Shown here: positions 1 to 7,633 of the stretch, in pieces
How the letters are laid out: every line of letters begins with the position of its first letter
How positions within the stretch are numbered: the stretch's first letter is position 1
IMG/VR virus record: IMGVR_UViG_3300029267_002779
Coordinates: 1-20,475 of that record
DNA length: 20,475 bases
Source: a virus
Reading direction: 5' to 3' (one strand)
The notes under the pieces: model-generated
What the model was told of the DNA's origin: nothing
Database searches by the model: none
Seen by the model: only the letters and a program-made list of their open reading frames with translations
Made by a program: the position numbers and the translations under genes

Positions 1-78
1 CGTAAGGGGATGATGTCTCGTTATGGTAAAAAAGCTATTGAAGGTAAATTTTATTGTACTGGTGGAGTTACCACGTAA
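1..78 (+). CDS. C-terminal end of an upstream virion gene (partial)
   Basis: Reading from base 1 in frame 1 gives 25 residues ending with TAA at 76-78, including MMSRYGKKAIEGKF. Only the tail is present, so no domain can be assigned. It sits just upstream of neck genes, the place where many myoviruses carry the major capsid gene, so a capsid or other head protein is a reasonable guess from position alone. The stop is followed at once by a 117-base non-coding gap with a strong stem-loop, which suggests the end of a highly expressed unit. Confidence 0.55.
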   Translation, partial: RKGMMSRYGKKAIEGKFYCTGGVTT

Positions 79-98
79 TAAAACTTAGTTAATCAAAT

Positions 99-175
99 AT
101 GATTGCTAGGTAGAGTTAGCTTATCTTAATCTTAAAACTTAGCTTATTTTAATTAATACTCTACCTAGCAATCAT
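99..175 (+). repeat. 18-bp perfect inverted repeat (large stem-loop)
   Basis: Bases 99-116 (ATGATTGCTAGGTAGAGT) are the exact reverse complement of 158-175, with a 41-base AT-rich loop. The loop holds a 15-base direct repeat with one mismatch (116-130 and 139-153, TTAGCTTATCTTAAT type). No T-run follows the right arm, so this is not a classical intrinsic terminator. A transcript-stabilising or processing hairpin between the upstream gene and the neck genes is more likely. No other gene fits in 79-195. Confidence 0.75.
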
Positions 176-195
176 CTCTAATAAGGTAATAAATA

Positions 196-918
196 ATGTC
201 TACGTCCCTAACACAAGCATCTATTATTCAATACGTAAAAGTTATGTTAGGGTTTCCTGTTATTGACGTAGAACTTGAAAAAGATCAGTTTAGCGTTATT
301 ATTGAACAAGTGTTAGGTATCTATGGTACGTATAAACCAGTTGAAAAGAGAGATACTATAAGTATTCTTTCTGGGCAACAAAACTATAGTTTAACAGCAG
401 CACAAGTAGGTAAGGGAATAATAGAAGTTAATAAACCAGATCCTATGAGAGAAAATATTTCATTGACTGACTTTGATATATTTGATTATCACACAAAATT
501 TGTTCCTTCATTAGATCCAGGTGACTTCTATGCTGAGAGACTCTACTATAAAGAAATTAAGAGATCTGCTGGAGTAGATTTTGATTGGGAGGTTGTTTAT
601 AATCCAGATGATGGTACAGCTGTATTATATGTATCGCCAGAACCAGATGAAGCTTTTACATTAGATTATACTTATGTTGTTGATCCTACTCTAACACAAG
701 TACCTGCTTCAGACGATGATTTTATCAAAGATTATGTATTGGCAATGTGTAAACAGGTATTAGGTAGAATATTAAGGAAACATAAGGGTGTAAGAGGAGC
801 TGAAGGACAGATTGAATTAGATGGTCCTGAATTAATGCAAGAGGGTAAAGAAGAACAAAATAGTTTAAACGAATATCTAGATAATAGAGGACAGATAGTA
901 CCACCTATTGTAGGTTAA
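196..918 (+). CDS. Putative neck / head-tail connector structural protein
   Basis: This 240-aa protein starts at ATG 196, with AAGGT at 183-187 as ribosome site. Its N-terminus (residues about 8-45: IIQYVKVMLGFPVIDVELEK, then QFSVIIEQVLGIYGTY) has the form ITxYVLRRLGxPVxxVExTxDQxxxxIxxAL. I recall that pattern from virion proteins encoded near the neck genes of T4-like and related myoviruses. The middle is beta-rich and the C-terminus is charged and helical. It is the first of a run of connector and tail-completion genes, which supports a head-tail joining role. The family assignment is from memory of the motif, so the exact function (gp13-like or adaptor) is uncertain. Confidence 0.6.
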   Translation: MSTSLTQASIIQYVKVMLGFPVIDVELEKDQFSVIIEQVLGIYGTYKPVEKRDTISILSGQQNYSLTAAQVGKGIIEVNKPDPMRENISLTDFDIFDYHTKFVPSLDPGDFYAERLYYKEIKRSAGVDFDWEVVYNPDDGTAVLYVSPEPDEAFTLDYTYVVDPTLTQVPASDDDFIKDYVLAMCKQVLGRILRKHKGVRGAEGQIELDGPELMQEGKEEQNSLNEYLDNRGQIVPPIVG

Positions 919-927
919 TTACTACTT

Positions 928-1623
928 ATGACTTTTCAGCATTTTTCATCTACTAGAGATTTTGAACTCATGGAAAAAGTTTCTGCTGAGAAGTTTCGTT
1001 TATATTTTAAACCTAGAAGATGGTTAGTTAATAGTGACACACTTGAACTAAATATTTATGGTGAACCTGGGAATCCTATTTCTGTATCAGATGGTGTAAC
1101 TAGTATTCCGGCAACTAGAGAGCTAACAAGTGCTTCAACTAATTTTAATACTGAAGGTGTTTTAGCTGGAGACATATTAGAGATAGAAACTCCAGCCTGT
1201 AATGAAGGAGACAACGGAAGATATCAAGTAGATAGTGTTGTAAGTGATAATGTAATTAAAATATCAGAAGACTGGCCAGAAGGAAGTTTGAGTAATTTAG
1301 TTTTTAAGATTCATTTTCTTAAGGAAAGATTTGTTGAATTTAATCAATTAGTTCCTTTTAATGTTATTTTAAACCCTACACAGAAAGAGTTAACTAGGTG
1401 GGGGATCTCTGAAAAACGAACTACTGTAATTGTATTTAATAGAAAAGTGCTTAGAGAGATAAACTTAACTCCTAAGATTGGTGATCGTTTTATCTATGAG
1501 TATGGAGATCGAGATATTCACTATGAAGTTCAGAACCTTTTTGATGATGGTCAACTTAATGACAACGGTAACCGTTTGTACTATGTTGGAACGGCTAGAA
1601 GAACGACTAATAAGTTACCTTAG
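928..1623 (+). CDS. Putative neck protein (gp14-like) with an inserted beta domain
   Basis: This 231-aa protein starts at ATG 928, nine bases after the previous stop and without a clear Shine-Dalgarno sequence, so translation is probably coupled. The outer parts (residues 1-50 and 132-231) resemble myovirus neck proteins, with a RWGISEKRTTVIVF stretch followed by IGDRFIYEYGDRDIHYEV, a fold for a small ring protein. Residues about 53-131 are a separate beta domain (DGVTSIPATRELTSA, GVLAGDILEIE, EDWPEGSL). The same domain occurs three times inside the tail sheath at 3938. It therefore looks like an accessory surface domain inserted in more than one virion protein. The neck assignment rests on position and motif memory. 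Confidence 0.6.
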   Translation: MTFQHFSSTRDFELMEKVSAEKFRLYFKPRRWLVNSDTLELNIYGEPGNPISVSDGVTSIPATRELTSASTNFNTEGVLAGDILEIETPACNEGDNGRYQVDSVVSDNVIKISEDWPEGSLSNLVFKIHFLKERFVEFNQLVPFNVILNPTQKELTRWGISEKRTTVIVFNRKVLREINLTPKIGDRFIYEYGDRDIHYEVQNLFDDGQLNDNGNRLYYVGTARRTTNKLP

Positions 1624-1626
1624 TTA

Positions 1627-2211
1627 ATGGCATCACAAACTCAAAATAAGACTAGAAGAAGAACTAAAAAACAAAGAGATAATTTTACTGGTTTTATTGC
1701 TGCTTTTGCAAGAGAAGTTGAGTTACAGGCAACTAAGTTAAACAAAAAAATAGCTAAAGAGTATGCTGCTGATGCTAGAAGAACTATTGAACAACAATTG
1801 TATGATTGGACTCCATTGTCACCACGTTATAAGAAATGGAAAGAGTCTAGCGGATTTGATCCTAGAATTTATATAAAAACAGGTGAATTTCTTTCTAACA
1901 TTAAATGGGGTGTTACTCATAATAGAGTCTGGACGGGAGTACCTAAACACAAAATACACCAAGATTCAGGAATGAAACTTAGTAAGCTTGCGAGTATTCT
2001 TGAATTTGGAAGAACTATAAAACATCCTGCTACAACTATTAAGAGAGATGGTAAAGAAATAGAAGTTAAAGAGTATACAGTAATTTTACCTCCTAGACCT
2101 ATATGGAGACCTTTATTATCAAAATATTTAAAAATTAAAAAGAAATTTGCACAAAGTTATAGAAAGTCATTAAGAGAAGCTTTAGCTAGAGAAAAGAAAA
2201 AAGGAAAATAA
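1627..2211 (+). CDS. Tail-completion / Mu gpG or HK97 gp10-like protein
   Basis: This 194-aa, strongly basic protein starts at ATG 1627, three bases after the preceding stop. It contains WTPLSPRYKKWKESSG, then IKTGEFLSNIKWGV, a GVP.H..H element, LASILEFGR, and PPRPIWRPLL near residue 160. This order (ploughed helix, TGxLxxSI, LExGT/R, PPRPxxRPxL) is typical of the Mu gpG / HK97 gp10-like virion morphogenesis family, which completes the tail or joins it to the head. The N-terminal 20 residues and the C-terminal 30 are lysine/arginine-rich, as in nucleic-acid or scaffold contacts. Its place between neck and tail-terminator genes fits. Confidence 0.65.
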   Translation: MASQTQNKTRRRTKKQRDNFTGFIAAFAREVELQATKLNKKIAKEYAADARRTIEQQLYDWTPLSPRYKKWKESSGFDPRIYIKTGEFLSNIKWGVTHNRVWTGVPKHKIHQDSGMKLSKLASILEFGRTIKHPATTIKRDGKEIEVKEYTVILPPRPIWRPLLSKYLKIKKKFAQSYRKSLREALAREKKKGK

Positions 2212-2214
2212 CTT

Positions 2215-2562
2215 ATGGAGATAAACGATCTTATTAATAATGTAGTGGATGGTGATAGTGTTGAGAGTGTAATTAATTCTATTTTTGAAGAGAGTACTGA
2301 TGTAGACGAAGCTAGATTTACTTCAGGAGGGAAAACTACTAGTAGAGAAGGAAATAACGCAATTCTGAGTATAGCTGTTCCAGAAGTAAAGAAACTACTT
2401 GCTAGTTTAGGTAAGAAACCTAATGTTGGTTTATCTGATAGATACGGTGGACCTAATAGTGAAGCATTGTTAAAAGAGGCTAAAACTCTTGATGGTTCAC
2501 TAAAACGTCTTAAAACTAAGTTAGAGAAGTTTATGAAAAAACTTGAAGCTTCTAGACAATAA
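2215..2562 (+). CDS. Small virion-region protein, diverged member of the LIEQVL N-terminal motif family
   Basis: This 115-aa protein starts at ATG 2215, with AAGGA at 2202-2206 as ribosome site. Its first 25 residues (INDLINNVVDGDSVESVINS, then IFEE) match in pattern the N-termini of the three small proteins encoded at 6193-7573: LI..V..G....VIxSI.EE. The rest is different: a glycine-rich linker and a lysine-rich helical C-terminus (residues about 75-115). I do not recognise a function. A shared short N-terminus on unrelated bodies suggests a sorting or cleavable leader peptide, as in T4 internal head proteins, but this is inference. Confidence 0.55.
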   Translation: MEINDLINNVVDGDSVESVINSIFEESTDVDEARFTSGGKTTSREGNNAILSIAVPEVKKLLASLGKKPNVGLSDRYGGPNSEALLKEAKTLDGSLKRLKTKLEKFMKKLEASRQ

Positions 2563-2575
2563 ATTTGGTTATTAA

Positions 2576-3505
2576 TTGATTAATCAACTATTATTATATG
2601 ACCAGGCTGTTTTAACTTGGTTAACAAATAATCTTCCACCATTATTAGAAGGTAGAAGCACACAGATACTTATATCTACTGCAAGGAAGATGTATGCCGA
2701 GGTTACTACTGGGAGATTAGCCGATAATTTAACGTTGACTTTTCCCAGAATAGTAATGACTAGACTTGATCATATAGTAGATCCACTACGATTTAATTCT
2801 AATAGAATAAGGAGATTGGGATGGTGTACATCTCCACAACAAAATAAATTGAGATCTGCTAATTATCCTACTCCTGTTAATATTACTTATCAAATTGATT
2901 TATGGACTAGATTTGTTAAAGAAATGAATTTATGGGAGCAAAAGGTATTTACAACATATGCTTCAGGTTATAATCACTTATCTGTTACAATAGATGATGT
3001 TTGGACGAATAAAAGTTACACTAATTTTTTGGAAGGTGGTATTGTTGATAATTCTGATTTAGAACCAGGTGAGGGTGAACGGGCTATTAGAAGAACTTTT
3101 ACTCTACGTTCAGAGGCATGGTTATTTGATCAGGACTTTGTAACTACTGCTGTTGTTAAACAAATTGAGATGCAATTTAGAGATTTTGATGATGATTCTC
3201 TATACGATAGAGTGTTTTTGCCTCCTAAAGAGACAATAGCTACAGGTAATGGAATAACAACTTCATTTGGACCTATTATTGTTGATCGACCTCCTATTTT
3301 AGAGGATACTATTGTATTAGAGACACTGGTAGGTGGATCCCTAGTTCATGTAATAGACGATGGTAGTGGTAATTTGATTAGTGAAAGTTCGGATTTTTCA
3401 TCAGGTACAATTAATTATACTACTGGGTCTCTATCTTTTACTTTTAATAACCCTCCAGATGATACAGAGGATATAACTGTATCATATTTTATGGATCAAG
3501 ATTAA
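2576..3505 (+). CDS. gp15-like tail terminator / sheath stabiliser with C-terminal beta extension
   Basis: This 309-aa protein begins at TTG 2576. A stop codon lies directly before it in frame, so no earlier start is possible, and the Shine-Dalgarno sequence is weak. Residues about 55-185 follow T4 gp15: a FPRIVMTRLDHIVDP stretch, a central PVNITYQIDLWTRFVKEMNL segment, and RRTFTLRSEAWLF, matching gp15's PRINLHLVDF, PIKMIYELSIFTRYEDDM and RRIEWSLTFEVNGWMY. gp15 caps the tail tube and locks the last sheath ring. The last 100 residues add a beta-rich domain with DGSGNLI, SGTINYTTGSLSFTF, a repeat-like element seen in phage surface proteins. The gene stops by overlapping the next start (TAATG). 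Confidence 0.65.
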   Translation: MINQLLLYDQAVLTWLTNNLPPLLEGRSTQILISTARKMYAEVTTGRLADNLTLTFPRIVMTRLDHIVDPLRFNSNRIRRLGWCTSPQQNKLRSANYPTPVNITYQIDLWTRFVKEMNLWEQKVFTTYASGYNHLSVTIDDVWTNKSYTNFLEGGIVDNSDLEPGEGERAIRRTFTLRSEAWLFDQDFVTTAVVKQIEMQFRDFDDDSLYDRVFLPPKETIATGNGITTSFGPIIVDRPPILEDTIVLETLVGGSLVHVIDDGSGNLISESSDFSSGTINYTTGSLSFTFNNPPDDTEDITVSYFMDQD

Positions 3506-3909
3506 TGGGTAAAGTAAGAATTATAAATATATGGAGCGAACAAGTTGCTTTAGAACCTATTGCTGCTTCTAGAACTAGATGTTATATTGTTACTATTAAT
3601 GTTGGAGATCATATTGATTTAGATTCATCTAAATTATCAAGACAAATTAAATATTTAGAAAAAAAGAAAAGAATAGAAATACAACCATTAGATTTTAAAG
3701 TTAAATTAGTTAAAAAAGAAGATCCTATAGTAAATGTTGCTGGTGATCCTGTATCCGTGCCTTTAGAAACTATTAAAGATGATTTACTAGAAAAAGAATT
3801 GGAAGAATTAGAACTAGAAGAAGCTTTAGAAAAAGCTAAAGAAGAACAAAATAAGATTGGTGAGGAAATACAACGTCGTATTACTAGTAATGGCGTTAGG
3901 CTTAAATAA
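3505..3909 (+). CDS. Small coiled-coil protein of unknown function, sheath-proximal
   Basis: This 134-aa protein starts at ATG 3505, overlapping the previous stop by one base (TAATG), so it is translationally coupled to the tail terminator. Residues 1-75 look like a small beta domain (IINIWSEQVALEPI, TINVGDHIDL). The C-terminus is a highly charged helix (residues about 90-128, with EKELEELELEEALEKAKEEQ) expected to form a coiled coil. No family is recognised. Position between terminator and sheath suggests a tail assembly or structural accessory. Confidence 0.6.
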   Translation: MGKVRIINIWSEQVALEPIAASRTRCYIVTINVGDHIDLDSSKLSRQIKYLEKKKRIEIQPLDFKVKLVKKEDPIVNVAGDPVSVPLETIKDDLLEKELEELELEEALEKAKEEQNKIGEEIQRRITSNGVRLK

Positions 3910-3937
3910 ATAATATAGAATATTTGGAGGATAATAA

Positions 3938-6166
3938 ATGTCTTTCGTTTCAGCTGGTGCCTATGCAAGGGAGATAGATTTATCTCTTTATGCGGAAACA
4001 TCAACCAATACAAAGTTGGCTTTAGTACACACTTTTAATAAAGGACCTATCGACGAGAAAACAACAGTAACTAATTTAGATAATTTAAAAACTTTATTTG
4101 GGGAACCTATTGACTCAACAGTCTCGTCGACAGCATGTCAGGGATGGTTTGCTGCTAGAGAGTATCTGAGGCGTGGAAATCAGCTCTCAGTCGTTCGTGT
4201 GGAATCGTCCACTACCCCGGCTGAATATGCCTCTCAGAGCGTTCCTGGGTCGTCTGACGATACTCTAGCAACAGCGACTGATGGAGCAACCTCTATTCCA
4301 GCTACAAGGACCTTAACGTCAGCTACAGGTGATTTTGTGACTGATGGGGTTATCGTAGGAGATGTCCTTGAAGTTCATGAAGGAGGAGCTGATGATGGGT
4401 TTTATGTCTTAACAGCTGTTGCTGCAACTGTCCTTACTATCGATAGGGACTGGCCTACAGGATCACTTAATAACCAAGATTTTACTGTCTGGGCAGCACA
4501 AAAAGAAGGCGGAACAAATGGAGTAACTAGTACAGCTGCAGATAGAGAGTTTACATCTAGTGGATCTACTTTCTCGACTAATGGAGTAGCTGCTGGAGAT
4601 ATATTAAGTATTGAAGAACCAAGTGGTGATATAGAAGATAATGGATTTTATCTAATTGAATCTGTTGATTCAGAAACTCAAATTACAGTAAATAGAGACT
4701 GGCCAGAAGGTGGATTAACAGCATTAGATTTTACTATCTATTCATCAAATTCTAATGGTACTGACGGAAGTACAGCTGTGGATGGTGAATTTAGTTCAGC
4801 TGGAGCTAAATTTCAAGATCATGGAGTACAAGCTGGAGATATACTCTATATTAATGATCCAGTTGATGATGGTGATAACGGATACTACATGATCTCTGGT
4901 CTGAAGTCCGGATCAGAAGATACTGTTGTTGAAGTTAATCAAGCTACTTGGACAACTGGTTCTTTAACTGGTCTAACTTATAAAATTATTCCTGGTTCAG
5001 TTACTTTTCAAGGCGCAACTAAAGGAACTTGGGCGGAAGGTCTTAGGTTATACCCAGAAATTTATGCTAATGATCCGCTTAAATTTAATCTACGTACTAA
5101 GAATAGTGACGGATCACTTAGTTTAGAAACAGTTTATGGTATGAATAGAACTAGTGTTGCTGATGATATGGATGATAATTCAGATTATTGGACAGCAACA
5201 GTTAGATCCAATAGAGGGGAACCAGTAGTTGGTGACTATTACGATGTAACCGGAGGTGACGATGGTTATACAAGTATTTCAGATGCAGATTATATTACTG
5301 GTTTAAGAGAATATAGTAATCCAGAGGAAGTTGATATAGATTTGATGATATGTCCTGGGGTATCTTCTCAGAATGTACAAGATGAAATAATTAATCTTTG
5401 TGAAGCAAGAGCTGATTGTTTTGGTATTATTGATCCTCCTGATTGGTCTTCGATAGATGCTGTACAAGAGATTCTAGATTACCAGGACGGTACTAATATA
5501 AGAACAACAGCTCTTAATACTTCATATGCTGCTATATATTGGACTTGGCAACAGATCTATGACGAGTTTCATGATCAAGATGTTTGGATAGCTCCTAGTG
5601 GTCATATCGCTGCTATATTTGCACATAGTGATAATATACAAGCTCCGTGGTTTGCTCCAGCTGGTTTAAAAAGAGGTAAATTAATAGGTTCTAAAGATGT
5701 TAGGTACTCTCCAGATAGAGATGATAGAGATATTATATGCCCAACTAGTGGAAATAGCGGACGTATAAATCCTATTGTAAATCTTACTGGTGAAGGAATC
5801 TATGCCTGGGGTCAAAAAACTCTTTTAAATTCATCTTCAGCACTAAATAGAATTAATGTTCGTCGAATGTTGTTAAAGGCAGAAAAACTAATAGTAGCTT
5901 CTGCTAGAGTAATGGTTTTTGATCCTAATGATGAAATATTGGATCGAGAGTTTGAGAGTGTTGCGGAGCCTCATTTAGATAATATTCTTTCTAAAAGAGG
6001 TATTAGAGAATATAGATTAGTGGTAGCAACAACAGATACAGATAGAGATAACAATAGGGCAGTCTATAAACTTTTAATTAAACCAACTAAAGCTGCAGAG
6101 ATTATCGAAGTTCAGTTCGCTCTTACTTCTCAGGGAGCAGACTTTCAGGAACTAATAGCAGCTTAG
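3938..6166 (+). CDS. Contractile tail sheath protein
   Basis: This 742-aa protein starts at ATG 3938 with a strong GGAGG ribosome site (3926-3930). The N-terminus (SAGAYAREIDLSLYAE, then LALVHTFNKGPIDEKTTVTN, and LFGEP at 54-57) is the usual start of phage sheath subunits. The C-terminus, from about residue 640 (NRINVRRMLLKAEKLIVASA, FDPNDEILDREFES, LTSQGADFQELIA), is the conserved sheath assembly domain. Residues about 114-353 carry three copies of a beta domain, making the protein longer than simple sheaths and close in size to T4 gp18. Base composition is uneven: 4141-4260 is about 55% G+C, while upstream 3541-3660 is about 27%. Confidence 0.92.
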   Translation: MSFVSAGAYAREIDLSLYAETSTNTKLALVHTFNKGPIDEKTTVTNLDNLKTLFGEPIDSTVSSTACQGWFAAREYLRRGNQLSVVRVESSTTPAEYASQSVPGSSDDTLATATDGATSIPATRTLTSATGDFVTDGVIVGDVLEVHEGGADDGFYVLTAVAATVLTIDRDWPTGSLNNQDFTVWAAQKEGGTNGVTSTAADREFTSSGSTFSTNGVAAGDILSIEEPSGDIEDNGFYLIESVDSETQITVNRDWPEGGLTALDFTIYSSNSNGTDGSTAVDGEFSSAGAKFQDHGVQAGDILYINDPVDDGDNGYYMISGLKSGSEDTVVEVNQATWTTGSLTGLTYKIIPGSVTFQGATKGTWAEGLRLYPEIYANDPLKFNLRTKNSDGSLSLETVYGMNRTSVADDMDDNSDYWTATVRSNRGEPVVGDYYDVTGGDDGYTSISDADYITGLREYSNPEEVDIDLMICPGVSSQNVQDEIINLCEARADCFGIIDPPDWSSIDAVQEILDYQDGTNIRTTALNTSYAAIYWTWQQIYDEFHDQDVWIAPSGHIAAIFAHSDNIQAPWFAPAGLKRGKLIGSKDVRYSPDRDDRDIICPTSGNSGRINPIVNLTGEGIYAWGQKTLLNSSSALNRINVRRMLLKAEKLIVASARVMVFDPNDEILDREFESVAEPHLDNILSKRGIREYRLVVATTDTDRDNNRAVYKLLIKPTKAAEIIEVQFALTSQGADFQELIAA
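4277..4996 (+). repeat. Three tandem beta-domain repeats within the tail sheath gene
   Basis: Protein repeats lie at residues about 114-187, 193-270 and 274-353. Each follows DG.TS....R.fTSa...F...GV.aGDiL.i......D.GfY.i..V......V.rDWP.GsL..l.F.i. Unit 1 opens with TDGATSIPATRTLTSA. The neck-region protein at 928 has SDGVTSIPATRELTSA in its own single copy. Units 2 and 3 are more diverged; in unit 3 DWP becomes TWT. They probably form surface domains on the outside of the sheath ring. Confidence 0.8.
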
Positions 6167-6192
6167 TAATTTAATATAACAGGAAGAATAAC

Positions 6193-6759
6193 ATGATCCA
6201 GGAACTTATTGAACAAGTACTAGGAGGTGATCATCCAAGAGATGTAATTAATAGTATTGTTGAAGAGGATCGAGGCTTAGTTGCTGAGATTCCGTATTCA
6301 TCTGTTTTTGATAAAAGAAATAAATTTGTATATAAATATGTCAAAGATGAAAATGTTTATAAGATCACTTATACTGGAAATGTAGGAGATCAACCTAATT
6401 TTTTTGGGTCATTCAAATTAGAGAGACAAGCAAAGGAGGAAGCTGAAAGGCTTAATAAACATCATCAAGATATACGTAGATTTCATCAATTTAAAGAGGA
6501 ACCTTCTAAGAAAAAGATTGTTAAAGAACCTGTAGTAAGGAGGAAGAAAAAGAGACCTAGTTTTAAAGAATTAGATAGAATTGAACAGTCTGTCAGAAGA
6601 AGTGGTAAAAAGTCAAATAGGATTGCTTTTGATGCTATAAAATCGATGTTTCAAGGACAAGATCCTGATGATCCCACAAATACTAAGTATTGGCATGATC
6701 CTATAATAGCTAAAAAAGCTTATACTGTAATTGTTAATGCATTAGAAGGTAAATTTTAA
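6193..6759 (+). CDS. LIEQVL-motif family protein, long form
   Basis: This 188-aa protein starts at ATG 6193, with AGGAAG at 6181-6186 upstream. It has three parts. The N-terminal 24 residues are the shared motif (IQELIEQVLGGDHPRDVINS, then IVEE). Residues about 30-90 are a small domain with IPYSSVFDK, KITYTGNVGDQPNFFGSF and a helix ERQAKEEAERLNKHHQD. A lysine-rich linker (about 105-125) leads to a helical C-terminal region, KELDRIEQSVRRSGKK, absent from its two neighbours. The function is not recognised. Its location between sheath and tube genes says virion or assembly. A 78-base piece of it was copied to 7142-7219. Confidence 0.6.
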   Translation: MIQELIEQVLGGDHPRDVINSIVEEDRGLVAEIPYSSVFDKRNKFVYKYVKDENVYKITYTGNVGDQPNFFGSFKLERQAKEEAERLNKHHQDIRRFHQFKEEPSKKKIVKEPVVRRKKKRPSFKELDRIEQSVRRSGKKSNRIAFDAIKSMFQGQDPDDPTNTKYWHDPIIAKKAYTVIVNALEGKF

Positions 6760-6773
6760 AGAGGATAATTAAA

Positions 6774-7092
6774 ATGATCAACGAACTAATCGAACAAGTA
6801 CTAGAAGGTGATCATCCAAAGGATGTGATTGAAAGTTTTATAAAGACATTGAGACCTGGTGGGAGAGGTAGAATTAGTAAAATTCCTTTAGAGACTATTT
6901 CGGATGCTGATAAGTTTACATATGAAAAAGATGAATTGAATCCTGGTTATTTTGTTGTTACTTATGATGGTTTTGATGTAGGAGATCAGAATAACTATTT
7001 TGGAGATTTTGATTCAGAAGCTAAAGCAAAAAAAACAAGTTGCTGATTTAAATAAGTTGTTAGACAAAAGACGTAAACTAAAAAGAAAGTAG
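6774..7092 (+). pseudogene. LIEQVL-motif paralog with an apparent frameshift in an A8 run
   Basis: ATG 6774 follows GAGG at 6761-6764. The first frame ends at TGA 7044-7046 (90 aa) with the abrupt end AKKTSC. The A run at 7028-7035 is eight bases. Reading it as seven continues in frame as QVADLNKLLDKRRKLKRK to TAG 7090-7092, which aligns with the end of the paralog at 7253 (LNNYLNQQRGLYSKLKRK) and gives nearly the same length (105 versus 106 aa). The gene is thus broken, mis-assembled at the homopolymer, or rescued by slippage at A8. Its central domain (SKIPLETISDADKF, VGDQNNYFGDF) is otherwise well conserved. Confidence 0.7.
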
Positions 7093-7141
7093 TTTTATTC
7101 ATCTTAGTTCTTAATATATGATTCTAGTCTAGGAGTATTTT

Positions 7142-7236
7142 AAATTAGAGAAACAAGCAAAGGAGGAAGCTGAAAGGCTTAATAAACATCATCAAGATAT
7201 ACGTAGATTTCATCAATTTGTAGATTTCATCAATTT
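7142..7236 (+). repeat. Fragment copied from the 6193 gene plus a 17-bp tandem duplication
   Basis: Bases 7142-7219 repeat 6415-6492 with one difference (G to A). The last 17 bases (7203-7219, GTAGATTTCATCAATTT) are then duplicated at 7220-7236. The joint with the next gene's leader falls in TTTAAAGAGGA, which is present both inside the 6193 gene (6490-6500) and before the 6774 start (6755-6765). That pattern indicates recombination at an 11-base microhomology. The fragment is open in the frame of the gene at 7253 but has no ATG of its own. Confidence 0.85.
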
Positions 7237-7252
7237 AAAGAGGATAATTAAA

Positions 7253-7573
7253 ATGATCAACGAACTAATCGAACAAGTACTAGAAGGTCAACATCCAAAG
7301 GATGTAATTAATGAGGTTATGGACTTTTCGTCTAAAGAAAGAGGGATGATTAGTAAAATTCCTCTTAGTTCTATTTTAAAGAAAGGTAATGAGTTTATTG
7401 TTAAATTTGATAAGAAGGAAAATGAATACATAGTTGTATATTCTGGTAATGTAGGCAACCAACCTAATTTTTTTGGATTTTTTACTAAAAAAGAAGCTGA
7501 TGATGAGGTTAAATTATTAAATAATTACCTTAATCAACAAAGAGGTCTTTATAGTAAGTTAAAGAGAAAGTAG
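7253..7573 (+). CDS. LIEQVL-motif family protein, short form
   Basis: This 106-aa protein starts at ATG 7253, with GAGG at 7240-7243. Its leader and first 16 codons are almost identical in DNA to those of the 6774 paralog, with one early change (EGDH to EGQH). The domain after the motif reads SKIPLSSILKKGNEF, YSGNVGNQPNFFGFF, then a charged helix and a basic end. It is the intact short version of the family. It lies one intergenic spacer upstream of the tail tube gene, and a copy of that spacer (7090-7133 versus 7571-7614) also follows the 6774 paralog. A cassette of gene plus spacer was therefore duplicated in tandem. The function is unknown. Confidence 0.6.
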   Translation: MINELIEQVLEGQHPKDVINEVMDFSSKERGMISKIPLSSILKKGNEFIVKFDKKENEYIVVYSGNVGNQPNFFGFFTKKEADDEVKLLNNYLNQQRGLYSKLKRK

Positions 7574-7633
7574 TTTTATTCATCTTAGTTCTTAATATAT
7601 GATTCTAGTCTAGGTATAGTAGGAGTATTTTAA

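Noticed and set aside
3609-4013. 134-aa minus-strand ORF
   Set aside because: It lies antisense to the coiled-coil gene and the sheath start, has low-complexity serine/leucine content and no ribosome site. It mirrors the charged repeats of the sense gene.
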